In this document: piece after piece, positions 1 through 8,988 of the stretch
Layout: each line of letters starts with the position of its first letter
Position numbering within the stretch: position 1 is the stretch's first letter
Origin: Planctomycetota bacterium
Lineage (GTDB): Bacteria > Planctomycetota > Planctomycetia > Pirellulales > Pirellulaceae
Direction: 5' to 3'
NCBI GenBank assembly: GCA_963204915.1
Contig: CAUJHS010000045.1
Location: forward strand, 186,001-250,000
DNA: 64,000 nucleotides
Program-made: the position numbers and the translations under genes
Notes under the pieces: generated by a model
Database searches by the model: none
Seen by the model: only the letters and a program-made list of their open reading frames with translations
What the model was told of the DNA's origin: nothing

Positions 1-600
1 GGCGTGCGGAGCGACGGTCATTTTATAGGCCAACTCCATCGCCACGCGTTCGCGGTCGGGGTATTGGCTCCAGTCGCCATCGAGGGCGGCGATCTGATCG
101 TCGCTCAAGCCGGCGCTCTTGAGCTTTAACTCCTGATGGCCCATGCAGTAATGGCAGTTGTTCGCGCGCGACACGATCCAGAACAGCCACACTTTGAACG
201 TGCCGTCCACCGTGCCAGTACTGTCAATGTAACGGCGAGCGCCGGCAGGTTCATTCGCGGCGGCAGTGGGGCGTGACCGGAACGAACTCCACTCCTCGGG
301 CAAATAGGTGGCGCGCATGCGGCCGTTGTTCACGGTCATGCGGCCCGCGGCAATGTCCTCGGGCGAGGGCGGCGGCAGCGGCAACCGCGGTTGACGCAGC
401 TTCAGCGCTTCCAGCGCCTTTTTCATTTCGGTGCGGGTTTGTGGAACGATCTTGGGTTGGTCGGAAGGCCCATCCTCGGCCAACACAAAAGCGGCGCCGG
501 TGGCCACCAGGGCCCACAACAGCGTGACGCCCAAGATTCGAAAACAAGCTCGCAGATCACAACTTGCGACAAATAGCATTGTTTGATGAGTTACGTTCAT
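1..600 (-). CDS. CMD/AhpD-like secreted protein, 3' end cut by window edge
   Basis: The reading frame runs from an ATG at 600 to the left edge without a stop (200 codons visible), so the C-terminus lies outside the window. It opens with a hydrophobic segment (ILGVTLLWALVATGAAFVLA, about residues 22-41) that looks like a signal peptide or anchor. The visible core holds WIVSRANNCHYCMGH, with a redox-type Cys-x-x-Cys followed by His, then DDQIAALDGDWSQYPDRER. This matches carboxymuconolactone decarboxylase / AhpD-like proteins. The same core recurs in the next gene (714-2213), so the two are paralogues in tandem on the same strand. In this family the CxxC pair supports thiol peroxidase-type chemistry. 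The substrate here is unknown. Confidence in family is high; function is inference. Confidence 0.8.
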   Translation of the reverse strand, partial: MNVTHQTMLFVASCDLRACFRILGVTLLWALVATGAAFVLAEDGPSDQPKIVPQTRTEMKKALEALKLRQPRLPLPPPSPEDIAAGRMTVNNGRMRATYLPEEWSSFRSRPTAAANEPAGARRYIDSTGTVDGTFKVWLFWIVSRANNCHYCMGHQELKLKSAGLSDDQIAALDGDWSQYPDRERVAMELAYKMTVAPHA

Positions 601-619
601 GGTTCGATGTTTCAAGAGG

Positions 620-669
620 GGGAGTTCGCGCGGGGATGGCTTTGAACCCGCCCACACGCGCGAACTCCC
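620..669. other. 13-bp perfect inverted repeat between the two CMD-like genes
   Basis: GGGAGTTCGCGCG (620-632) pairs perfectly with CGCGCGAACTCCC (657-669) around a 24-nt loop. It lies in the 3' flank of the CMD-like gene that ends at 714 and just upstream of the start at 600. No U-run follows on the minus strand, so it is not a classical intrinsic terminator. It could be an mRNA stabiliser, a rho-assisted stop or an operator. Confidence 0.5.
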
Positions 670-713
670 GTGCGGAAAAAACGCAAGGCGCACTAAGTCA
701 GGGCGCGTAGGGT

Positions 714-2213
714 TTACGGTTCAATTTGCAGTCCGGCCGCCTCGGTAATTCGGTCAAAGGAAGCGCGGTTTGTGGTGTAGGTAATGGTTTGCACGACCTC
801 GCGCGGACCGGCCGCCTTGAGGGCTGTGGCGACTTCGTCATCGGTCAACACCACCGGCGACGCCGCTAAGTTCCGCGCCACGGTAAACAAGGACTTCTCG
901 CGCGGCGAGAACTCGCTCCAATCGCCGTCGAGCGCGTAGATTTGATCCTCGCTTTGGCCAAGTTCAACGAGCCGTCGTTTGGCTTGCCCTGCGGCGTACC
1001 ACGCCTGGTCTTGCCGCGCCACAATCCAACTGATTTGCGCCTTGAGTAACGGCGACAAATCGCCGGTTTCGTCGGCCGAGCGAATGCTGCCCACTTGCCG
1101 CTTGCCCGACACCGGGAAATTCGCCAACAAACGCATCCATTGCGGCAGCGCGCCCTGGGGGGCGTCCTCCGCCAGAATTTCGCGCGCTTCGGCTTCTTCA
1201 ACCAGCGGAAGACGCGGAGTGCGTTTCGCCGCGCGGGCCAGGGCTTCCTCAACTTCGCTACGCGAGAGAACCACATTGCGGGCGAACATGGTTTGGCGCG
1301 TCGGCTTGCCAGCCGCATCGAAATGAATGGGCGCCACCAGCGAGACTTTCTTTTGCCACTTTTCGGACGTCGGCGTGAGATAGGATTGGTGCGCCGCTTC
1401 GGCCGCCGGAGCGGCCGGCGTGGAAGCGACCGGTTCGCCCGTTCGCGTGCGTCGTCCAAAATTGCCGCCGTCGCGCGATTGCGGCACGCCCACGCCTTCT
1501 TTCCAACGGTTAAGCGAGTTATTCCCCGCCACCGAGAGGATCATTTCCAGGATTTGCAGGTCGGTGTAATGCTTACGCGTCCGCTCGATGTCGGCGTCGG
1601 TCAGGCGGTGCGGCTCCAGGGTCAACTTGCGAGCCAGAGCGAAGGCCGCTTGCTCGGCCGGGCCGAACTCGGACCAGTCGCCGTCGAGGGCCGCGATTTC
1701 GTCTTCCGTCATCCCGGTGCTCAGGAGTTTCGACTCTTGATGGCCGAGGCAGTATTGGCAATTGTTGGTGCGCGACACGATCCAAAACAGCGACGTTTTG
1801 AAGCGGTAGTCGAGCGTCATTTTGGGGTCATTGTCGCGGCCAAAGCCGAAGCCGCCGCGACCGCCGGCTTGATTGGCTCCGGCTTGATTCGCGCTGGGTT
1901 GAGTGGCGCTGGGTTGAGTGGCGCTTGCCGCTCCCGCATTCGACGGGCCACGGCTTGAGTCGTTGCGGCCGCCATACAGTGCTCGCACGCGGCTTTCATA
2001 ACCGCCGCCGCGTTCGCCCAAGTTCGCTTTCTCTTCCTCCGTCAATTCAGGAAGCGGAATCCGCGGAGTGCGGCCCTTCATGTCTTCCAAATACTGTTTC
2101 ATTTCGGGCCGTGTCAATGGTATCGGCCGAGGTTGCGCCGTGACGGCGCCGTCTTCCGCAATGGCCGGCGCGGCGACCGCAACCAGCAACGCCACTTGAA
2201 AAAAACAACGCAT
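714..2213 (-). CDS. Secreted protein with two CMD/AhpD-like domains
   Basis: 499 residues. The ATG at 2213 was chosen over an upstream in-frame start because AGGAG lies 9 bases before it and the protein then begins with a clean signal peptide (MRCFFQVALLVAVAAPAIA). A low-complexity linker of five-residue repeats (SATQP/SANQAG type, 1868-1925) leads to CMD domain 1, with WIVSRTNNCQYCLGHQES and DEIAALDGDWSEF. A second domain near the C-terminus repeats the layout (WIVARQDQAWYAAGQ, then DQIYALDGDWSEF), but both cysteines and the histidine are replaced. Domain 1 is probably redox active and domain 2 degenerate or structural. The gene lies downstream of a DUF1559 gene on the same strand and upstream of a shorter paralogue. 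Substrate unknown. Confidence 0.82.
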   Translation of the reverse strand: MRCFFQVALLVAVAAPAIAEDGAVTAQPRPIPLTRPEMKQYLEDMKGRTPRIPLPELTEEEKANLGERGGGYESRVRALYGGRNDSSRGPSNAGAASATQPSATQPSANQAGANQAGGRGGFGFGRDNDPKMTLDYRFKTSLFWIVSRTNNCQYCLGHQESKLLSTGMTEDEIAALDGDWSEFGPAEQAAFALARKLTLEPHRLTDADIERTRKHYTDLQILEMILSVAGNNSLNRWKEGVGVPQSRDGGNFGRRTRTGEPVASTPAAPAAEAAHQSYLTPTSEKWQKKVSLVAPIHFDAAGKPTRQTMFARNVVLSRSEVEEALARAAKRTPRLPLVEEAEAREILAEDAPQGALPQWMRLLANFPVSGKRQVGSIRSADETGDLSPLLKAQISWIVARQDQAWYAAGQAKRRLVELGQSEDQIYALDGDWSEFSPREKSLFTVARNLAASPVVLTDDEVATALKAAGPREVVQTITYTTNRASFDRITEAAGLQIEP

Positions 2214-2352
2214 GTACCAACTCCTGGAGTAATTCGGGAAATGTATATTTCGTGAGGATCGCGCTAAACCGTGACGCCGGCGATCAACGCAACTTGGATG
2301 AGAGCCATGCGCGTGCGGCGCTGGCTTACCATGGCCGCTTGGTATTTCGCGA

Positions 2353-3306
2353 TTACAGGCTGGGAATCGTTTCATTTCCGTCGCGCGAGCCGATGGCGCG
2401 CCAGATCAACACGTCGACCGTTTCGGGAATGAAACGCACCGAACCATCGCACAGCGCGATTTGCGCTCCGCCCGGGTGCCGGCTGCCGGCCGTGGTGGCG
2501 ATGCGTCCCGGCGGGTACATGCAACTACGACCGTTGGGCGGCGTCACGTGGTAGTACCGCGAGGTCGAGTGATACGAATAAATCCAAGGAGCACCCACGT
2601 TCGACACGCCTTGCTTGCTCAAGTCGGTAATGTCCATGGCGCGACAGTCACGGTACGCTTCATCGGCATTGGCGGGATAGGTGCCGGGCTGGAACGTGTC
2701 GGATTCTTCCGACGCGATGCCGTTGGTGCCGTCTCCCTTGAGCTTCTCGGCAATGCAGGCCGTGTTGCTCGTGCCGTCGATCACGTCGGCAAAACGGACG
2801 ACTCGAACGGGAATAAACACGCCATTGCACTCGGGCATGCCAAAGTTCGAATTCGACGGATTCGTCGAAGGCGCGCCAAACAGAATGTTGCTGCCGCTGT
2901 TGCCGTAATAATTATTGCGACCGCCTAGATTCAACGGGAGCTTGTCGATATCCGAAGGACACAAGAACGCTTCCACATTCGTATTGAGCACAGGCTGATT
3001 CACCGCGGCGTTGTAATTCGCCGTGAAGTCGACCCGATCGTACAGCGGCGTTTGCTCCACGTAGGGCAGCATTCGCGCGAGGTACGAAATGGAACCGTTG
3101 GTGGTTCCAAACGGGAAGGCCTTGTACGAGTCGTGATAGTTATGAATACCTAACGCCAATTGCTTCAAATTGTTCGAGCAGCTCATTCGGCGAGCCGCCT
3201 CGCGCGCCGCTTGCACCGCCGGCAACAACAAGGCCACTAAAACACCAATGATGGCGATCACCACCAATAATTCCACCAGCGTAAAACCTTTCTTCGCACG
3301 CAACAT
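2353..3306 (-). CDS. DUF1559 domain protein with prepilin-type N-terminus
   Basis: 317 residues. The ATG at 3306 has GAGGAG 7 bases upstream; an in-frame GTG 15 bases earlier lies on the ribosome site itself and is rejected. The N-terminus is a type IV prepilin/pseudopilin leader ([20 protein letters not shown]), cleaved after Gly in this family, followed by the [16 protein letters not shown] segment. The C-terminal H-X9-DG motif is present ([18 protein letters not shown]). Such proteins are greatly expanded in planctomycetes and are thought to be exported pseudopilin-like surface proteins. Individual roles are unknown. The length fits the family. Confidence 0.93.
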   Translation of the reverse strand: MLRAKKGFTLVELLVVIAIIGVLVALLLPAVQAAREAARRMSCSNNLKQLALGIHNYHDSYKAFPFGTTNGSISYLARMLPYVEQTPLYDRVDFTANYNAAVNQPVLNTNVEAFLCPSDIDKLPLNLGGRNNYYGNSGSNILFGAPSTNPSNSNFGMPECNGVFIPVRVVRFADVIDGTSNTACIAEKLKGDGTNGIASEESDTFQPGTYPANADEAYRDCRAMDITDLSKQGVSNVGAPWIYSYHSTSRYYHVTPPNGRSCMYPPGRIATTAGSRHPGGAQIALCDGSVRFIPETVDVLIWRAIGSRDGNETIPSL

Positions 3307-3817
3307 TACTAAACTCCTCACGAATTTTAAATAATCAAATGATGAATGAAGTGTCTATTAACTCTCTAATCAGACAGACTTAGGCGCCAAACGCGAGACG
3401 TGCATGCGGTCCGTTACGCCCGTGGCGCAACGAACCCGCCCGTTGGTATTGCGGTTCTTCGGACCATGCCCCTTCGGCCATGGTTGCCAAGAAGAACCAG
3501 CCGCCAGCGTCCCCGCCAGCGCGGCGAACCCGATGGGAATGCAGCTGCGCCGCACTCCGTAAGTCCAAGACCAGAAACGCCTTGCGTACAAGCAGGCCTG
3601 TCACAGAAAGCTCGGCGCGATGCGAACCGCCCGAAAGCGATCGCACACGTACTTAGGGCGTTTCAGAACAAGACGCGACGAGCTTCGAGCGACCGAAACT
3701 CTTGGGCGCGGCGTACGATCTGCCTCCGGCGATGCTGCTTCGAGCGAATCTCAAATCAACAAAGCGATGTGCAGCAACGACTACCTCACGCGCCCAAGCG
3801 CACGAACCTGCCAGGCG
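3307..3817. other. Intergenic stretch, no convincing gene
   Basis: About 510 bases upstream of the DUF1559 gene. Several overlapping open frames exist on both strands. None has a recognisable domain, ribosome site or clean signal peptide. The least unlikely is a minus-strand frame of about 70 codons at 3370-3591 with a short hydrophobic stretch (GFAALAGTLAAG); it is not called. The first bases upstream of 3306 are AT-rich and probably carry the DUF1559 promoter. Confidence 0.4.
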
Positions 3818-4267
3818 TTAGAGAGCCGCCCACTCCGGTGGGCGAAACAATCGTGAGGGTGTTTGCTGCGGCCGATGCGACCGCTCGCAAACCAAGTAGG
3901 TATAGGGCGGAAAAGACGCTGTTCCGTCATGGGAAGTCAAAACGGCCCATGTCGGGTCATGGCTCACGCGAACCACAACATTCAAGGCCGCCACTGGTTC
4001 CTGGTTGGACGAGCATTCCGGCCCATGGCAGGGCTTGGGTTGCGAAGACTCGCCCGGAGCGTGCTGCCCCGGCATGGAGTCACGCCCCATCGGAAAGCGA
4101 GAATTCCCGACGATCAAATAATCACCGCACGTGGCCTGAGCCTGCGAAACCGGGCCAGCCAACCACACCCCGCCAACGACGCACGCGCACACCACCCAAA
4201 CAATGGGCCGGCGGCAAAGCATCGTATGCAGGAAGCGAGAAATCATGAAGGCGGTGACAGAAACCAT
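3818..4267 (-). CDS. Small exported planctomycete protein of unknown function
   Basis: 149 residues from an ATG at 4267; a second ATG at 4246 is also possible and neither has a strong ribosome site. The N-terminus is a signal peptide or anchor (IVWVVCACVVGGVWLAGPVS). It is followed by ATCGDYLIVG and a Cys-rich CHGPECSS motif. From memory, small planctomycete proteins share this layout (TCGDY... then C-x-GP-x-CS). The C-terminal half is likely extracytoplasmic. No catalytic motif is visible. No close operon partner lies on either side. Confidence 0.6.
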   Translation of the reverse strand: MVSVTAFMISRFLHTMLCRRPIVWVVCACVVGGVWLAGPVSQAQATCGDYLIVGNSRFPMGRDSMPGQHAPGESSQPKPCHGPECSSNQEPVAALNVVVRVSHDPTWAVLTSHDGTASFPPYTYLVCERSHRPQQTPSRLFRPPEWAAL

Positions 4268-5303
4268 GCACGAACGAGAATGGATGAGCGGTGGTTAATG
4301 TAGTTGAGTCCCCAAAAGAATGCAAGGATTTTGACAGCGTATTTTTTTCAATTTCTATCACGATTTTTCTCCGGAATCGGCGACGAGCGGCTGACGCCCT
4401 GTACGTAACCCGCGCGTCGCTCGCAGGGAACGATGCCGCGCATTTACCACTTGCTCGCCTCGCCGGTTAGCTTGACTTGATCGGTGTGGCGCGAAGTGCT
4501 GCTGCTGGTTCTTCGACCAGTTTTTCGACGTCCCGTACAGAGACGTTGCGATCACACATCGCGAAACAGCGGGTGGTCTGGAACGACCAACACGAGAGCG
4601 AGCGATCAACCGCAAGTACAGGGCCAGAACCCAACACTGTCTATTATACGCAACAAATGTACAAACTTACACATTTTCTGATGCAATTCGAGATCAAGAG
4701 GTCTTAAATTAAGATGCATCGCAGAATTTATAAATCAACAACAGTAAATTTACTGAGGAAAAATCAGATTCTTGATTGAATACGAAACCAGAGCATTGAT
4801 AGAAATCATTGCAAACATTTTTCCTGCGTGCGCCGTGCTACGGAGTGCGCCGCTGACGAACGAAGGAGCCTACACGTCGTTTGCCTGCACTTCCCCACAT
4901 CACGCGCAAACGGTGTTGCATTCCCGCTTGGCGCCATCTTCGTCCGTACAGGGTCGTGGCGCCTGGGAATTAGTCGCCGCAGTCTCGCGTGCGGTTCTTA
5001 CGCACGCGACCAAGCGAACCGGGGCCAGCGGCGAAGAGTCGCAGTTTGCAACAGCACACACGACTCGAAACGGGGTCCTCTTGGAGGGCAGGGCTTTTTT
5101 TGGCATAATCGGAGCGTCGGTTTCGCGCTGGAAGCGAAACCCTTCTGAAATCTTTATTTACAACTTCTCTTCCGGCCGCACGCCGCGGCCGATCGCGCAG
5201 GTCGCGGGCTTTGCCCCGCGGCGTCTCCTTGCGCAAGTCTTGGTTCCTTGGCCGGAAGGGTCCCGTTGGTTGTCCGGAACGTCTCTCTTTGGAAAGGTAA
5301 GAC
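4268..5303. other. Gene-poor kilobase with an AT-rich island
   Basis: No convincing gene. Plus-strand frames in 4772-5311 have unnatural composition and no domain. The stretch at roughly 4640-4830 is strikingly AT-rich against GC-rich surroundings, with no coding frame and no clear tRNA-like or terminator structure. The right end carries the likely promoter and leader of the isomerase gene at 5304. Confidence 0.5.
5081..5109 (+). promoter_or_regulatory. Candidate sigma70-type promoter for the isomerase gene
   Basis: TTGGAG (5081-5086) and CATAAT (5104-5109) are separated by 17 bases that include a T7 run. The pair lies about 195 bases upstream of the ATG at 5304 and points the right way. The boxes match the consensus 4/6 and 5/6. 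The call is by eye and the long leader is unexplained. Confidence 0.4.
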
Positions 5304-6281
5304 ATGTATAGAAACTTGATTCCGCAAGCCATTGGCGTCTCCGGACGTCAAAGCGAATTGATCGAAATGGCCCTGACCTACGGGTTCAAAGGGTTCGATC
5401 TCGACATGCGCGAGTTCATGCGTAAAGTGAATAGCCGCGGTCGGGACGCCGCCAGCCGGTACATTGAAAGCGCCCGCGTGCGATTGGACTTCCGTGTTAG
5501 CGGCTTCGAGTTGCCGGTGCGCTGGTCCGATGAAGAAGCCAACTTCAAGCAGGATCTGGAGAAACTGGCGCCCTTGGCCGAGGTGGCCGCCGCCCTGGGC
5601 GCCAAAGGTTGCTACACCCCCATTCTGCCTGCCAGCGACAAGTTGCAATACCACGAAAATTTCGCGTTTCACCAACAGCGTTTGGGCGCCGTGGCCGACG
5701 TCCTGGCCAAGCATGACATTAAACTCGGCTTGAGCCTGGTCTCCACGCCCAAACATCGCAAAGACAAAAAGTTCGAGTTCGTGTATCAGGTGGACCCCTT
5801 CCTGACGTTGGTCAAAACGCTTGGTGTAGGGAACGTGGGTATTGTGCTCGACTTGTGGCATTGGCATCTTGGCGGCGGCACGATTAAACAAATTCGTGAG
5901 CTGTCGCCCGACCAAATCGTGCAAGTTCGCGTGGCCGACGCGCCGCAAGACATCGACCCCGGCAAGGCGACGGAAGATCAACGTTTGCTGCCGGGCAAAG
6001 GCGGTATGATCGACGCCGTGAGCGCGATGCGTCATCTCGGCGAGATCGAATACTCTGGACCGGTATCGCCCACCGCGAACGCCAAAACGCTGGCGGGTTT
6101 GACCCGCGACCGCATTGTCCGGCAGGCCGGCGAAGCGCTGGACGCCGTTTGGAAAGAAGCCGGCTTGAATCGTAAGGGTCGCCTGGCGCCTGAAGAGGAT
6201 GAGCCCGAATTGGTCTCTGTGGCGGTCGCCGAGGAGGAAGAGTTCATCGTTCCTCCAGAAGTTGAAGAAGAAGTCGAGTAA
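5304..6281 (+). CDS. Sugar phosphate isomerase/epimerase-like TIM-barrel protein
   Basis: 325 residues. The ATG at 5304 follows GGAAAGG at good spacing. The sequence fits the xylose isomerase-like / AP endonuclease 2 TIM-barrel family. It has ALTYGFKGFDLDM near the start, an acidic and His-bearing strand (GIVLDLWHWHLGGG) expected to bind the metal, then QVRVADAP and LLPGKGGMID near the barrel end. These proteins usually isomerise or epimerise a sugar or inositol derivative; the substrate cannot be told here. Odd feature: a 25-residue very acidic tail (VAEEEEFIVPPEVEEEVE) beyond the barrel. The gene stands alone between two non-coding stretches and is followed by terminator-like hairpins. Confidence 0.78.
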   Translation: MYRNLIPQAIGVSGRQSELIEMALTYGFKGFDLDMREFMRKVNSRGRDAASRYIESARVRLDFRVSGFELPVRWSDEEANFKQDLEKLAPLAEVAAALGAKGCYTPILPASDKLQYHENFAFHQQRLGAVADVLAKHDIKLGLSLVSTPKHRKDKKFEFVYQVDPFLTLVKTLGVGNVGIVLDLWHWHLGGGTIKQIRELSPDQIVQVRVADAPQDIDPGKATEDQRLLPGKGGMIDAVSAMRHLGEIEYSGPVSPTANAKTLAGLTRDRIVRQAGEALDAVWKEAGLNRKGRLAPEEDEPELVSVAVAEEEEFIVPPEVEEEVE

Positions 6282-6479
6282 GGCGAAGCCGCGCGCCAGC
6301 ACACTGGTTGCACGTGTTGCGCATCCAGCGCTCGAACGGCATCCATACCATGACGCTCCGCGAAAACGAGCGGAGCGTCCTCCACGGAAGGCCGCATGGG
6401 TTGGCGATTCGAACGATCCAGTTCCTTTCGCTAAACCCCTCATCTTCTGGCCAAATTTCAAGCGAAGGCGCTCACTTCC
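6282..6479. other. Downstream region of isomerase gene with a 10-bp stem hairpin
   Basis: GACGCTCCGC (6352-6361) pairs perfectly with GCGGAGCGTC (6370-6379) around an 8-nt A-rich loop. No T-run follows, so it is a processing or pausing hairpin rather than a sure terminator. No coding sequence is seen here. Confidence 0.5.
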
Positions 6480-6516
6480 AAACGCACATTCAGCTGTGAC
6501 TGTGCGTTTCTTTCTT
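6480..6516 (+). terminator. Rho-independent terminator-like hairpin after isomerase gene
   Basis: AAACGCACA (6480-6488) pairs with TGTGCGTTT (6501-6509) and is followed by CTTTCTT. It lies about 200 bases after the stop of the isomerase gene and is a likely transcription end for it. Confidence 0.5.
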
Positions 6517-6916
6517 GCTGGCTTGTTTGAGATTCGCCGGCCGGGGGTTTGCGAACCACCCGATCCCGCTTCTATTCCACCTCACGGGTCGATGTTCTTA
6601 TTGGCGGCCTGAGAGCACCGCCGGAGAATTGTTGGCTTTGTTGCTGAGGTCCAACTAATCCAGAAGCTGTTTCGCCACGCGAAGGGCCGCAAGCTGGCCG
6701 AGCCGGTGCGAGTCCAAGCCAGTTTCAACGTTTTCCGTCGCTGTGAAAACGGTATGAGGTTCGACGCTGGGAACGCAAAACCAGTGGGTATGCGTCGGAA
6801 GTGTCTTCGTGAATCGACGCGGCCAATCGAATCAAATTTTGCCGTTGGCGATCATTGACTGCTTGTTTACACTTCCCGCCCTGTTTCACTGGTTTGCCAA
6901 ACACGAGGTTTGAGCC
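6517..6916. other. Intergenic stretch before the glycosyltransferase
   Basis: About 400 bases with no supported gene. It presumably holds the promoter of the gene at 6917, but no clear box pair was found. Confidence 0.4.
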
Positions 6917-8662
6917 ATGCCACGGCTCCTGCGTGACTACGTTATCGTTTCAACGGCTGCGGTCGTTGTGTTCTTCGTAAATTTGGGTGGTCCACGACTT
7001 TGGGATCGCGACGAACCGCGCAACGCCGGTTGTGCGCGCGAAATGTTAATTGCCGGCGACTGGGTGACCCCCGTATTCAATGCCGAGTTGCGAACTCATA
7101 AGCCCGTGCTTTTGTACTGGTTCATGATGACCGCTTACTCGGTCGGTGGGGCCAACGAGTTCACGGCGCGATTCTGGTCGGCCGCCTTGGCCGTGGGAAC
7201 GGTGCTCATCACGTACCACCTGGGACGACGGCTATTTCACGCCCGCGTCGGCGTATGGGCGGGCGTAGCGCTCGCGAGCGCGCTGATGTTCGATGTGGCG
7301 GCGCGAGCCGCGACGCCCGATTCGGTGTTGATCTTCTTCAGCGCGCTTGCGCTTTTGGTCTATGTGTTGGCGACCCACCAAACGCCTGCGGAAGACGGAG
7401 CGGCGCACGACGCCATCCCGGCGCCGCTTTCATGGCGGGCCGCGGTGTTGATGTACGGTCTGATGGGCGTCGCCATGTTGGCCAAAGGTCCCGTCGGCTT
7501 GGTGCTTCCAACGGCCGTGGTGGGCATGTACTTGCTGATTGTCACCTTGCCGCCCAAGGAAGCGCCTTGGTGGCTGCAGATGGTGCGTCCCTTTGCCCCC
7601 CTGCACTTCCTTCGCACGTGTTGGCGAATGCGCCCCATCACGGCGTTAGCGGCGTCTTTAGCGGTCGCTTTGCCCTGGTACGTTTGGGTGCATGTGCGGA
7701 CGGACGGCGCATGGACCGAAGGATTTTTCTTTACACACAACTTGAGCCGCGCAACTGCCCCCATGGAAGGGCACGATGGCTCCGTGTTGTTTTATCCGCT
7801 GGCGGTCATGGTGGGCTTCTTCCCTTGGTCGGTGTTTACTGTGCCGCTGCTGATCGATCTCACCGCACGGCTGCGCCGCGGTGATCCGTGTCGGCATGGA
7901 TATGTGTTCGCTGCTTGTTGGGTGGGGGTTTACTTGGGGCTGTTCTCGCTCGTTCAAACGAAATTGCCCAGCTATGTGACGCCGATGTATCCCGCCTTGG
8001 CTCTTTTAGTCGGCAGTTTTATTTATCATTGGACGCGCGGCGCGGCGCTCGTCTCGCACGTGTGGCCGCGGGCTTCGTTCGCCGTATTTGGCGCGGTCGG
8101 CTTGACCACGCTCGTTGCGATTCCCCTGGCGGCGCGGCAGTTCGCGCCGGGCGAGGAATTCCTGGGCGTCCTCGGACTTGTGCCGCTGGCCGCGGCCGTT
8201 GCGTGCTTCCTGCTGATCCAACGAGGCAATCACTTGGCCGCTGCACAGGTTTTTGCGGTCAGCGCCGTGGTGCTCATGGCGGCGGCTTTTGGCTATGGCG
8301 CCGCACGCGCCGACCGGCATCAACAAAGCCATCAGTTGCTTGAAGCGATCGCCGCACGTAGCGAACATCCGCACATTGGCGCCTTCGGCTGCCTGGAGCC
8401 AAGTTGGGTGTTTTATTCAGGCCATCCGGTGCGCGAACTCGAGCTTGAGCAACTCACCGACCAGGAACGTGGGTTTTTCTCTCGCGGATCCGACGTTTTT
8501 GTGATCACCACGCGCGAGCGCCTGGAAGAATTGCAAGCGGCGTTGCCCGACACCGTGCGCGTGCTGGCCGAAGCTCCCTACTTTATGCGGAACCAGCAGT
8601 TGGTGTTACTCGGCCACGCCAACGCCCTGGCCGATGAACGCATGCAAAACCCGCTGCGTTAA
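6917..8662 (+). CDS. GT39/ArnT-like membrane glycosyltransferase
   Basis: 581 residues, ATG at 6917. Many hydrophobic spans run through the first 440 residues. The first loop carries LWDRDEPRNAGCAREML and then FNAELRTHKPVLLYWF. This is the Asp-Glu loop and the substrate loop typical of family 39 / ArnT-type transferases, which move a sugar from a polyprenyl-phosphate donor onto lipid A, protein or another acceptor on the outer face of the inner membrane. The last 130 residues form a soluble domain. The acceptor cannot be deduced; the neighbours are not envelope genes. Length is normal for the family. Confidence 0.87.
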   Translation: MPRLLRDYVIVSTAAVVVFFVNLGGPRLWDRDEPRNAGCAREMLIAGDWVTPVFNAELRTHKPVLLYWFMMTAYSVGGANEFTARFWSAALAVGTVLITYHLGRRLFHARVGVWAGVALASALMFDVAARAATPDSVLIFFSALALLVYVLATHQTPAEDGAAHDAIPAPLSWRAAVLMYGLMGVAMLAKGPVGLVLPTAVVGMYLLIVTLPPKEAPWWLQMVRPFAPLHFLRTCWRMRPITALAASLAVALPWYVWVHVRTDGAWTEGFFFTHNLSRATAPMEGHDGSVLFYPLAVMVGFFPWSVFTVPLLIDLTARLRRGDPCRHGYVFAACWVGVYLGLFSLVQTKLPSYVTPMYPALALLVGSFIYHWTRGAALVSHVWPRASFAVFGAVGLTTLVAIPLAARQFAPGEEFLGVLGLVPLAAAVACFLLIQRGNHLAAAQVFAVSAVVLMAAAFGYGAARADRHQQSHQLLEAIAARSEHPHIGAFGCLEPSWVFYSGHPVRELELEQLTDQERGFFSRGSDVFVITTRERLEELQAALPDTVRVLAEAPYFMRNQQLVLLGHANALADERMQNPLR

Positions 8663-8988
8663 CCCCGCGCGCCGCGTTTTGGTCATTCGTCTGCAAAGAA
8701 CGCGAGCGGCTGCCGAGATTGATGGCTCCACGCTCCTGCGCACCGTTAGAGCGTGTTTCATTGCAGGTGTGACGCTTCCAATGTGGCGCCATCGCTCCGC
8801 GAGTGGACCACACGGAAGAAGTCATTACATTTCGATGAAATACGCTCTAGCCGGCGGCTCGGCCCAGCACCGCGAAATTGCGGGATCGCGTTAGACGCCC
8901 TTCGGTTTCTCTGCCTGACATTCACGATCAAGCAGAGCCTGACAAACTGAAGCGCATGCGGTGCTTGGTTGCCCTTGCGGCCAACGGT
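8663..8988. other. Convergent intergenic region
   Basis: About 325 bases between the convergent glycosyltransferase and RNase E/G genes. No gene and no strong terminator hairpin was found. Confidence 0.4.

Noticed and set aside
4772-5311. Plus-strand frame of 179 codons before the isomerase gene
   Set aside because: It overlaps the promoter and ribosome site of the isomerase gene and has no domain.
5154-6461. Minus-strand frame of about 435 codons
   Set aside because: It covers the isomerase gene in antisense, including its terminator region, and has no recognisable domain.
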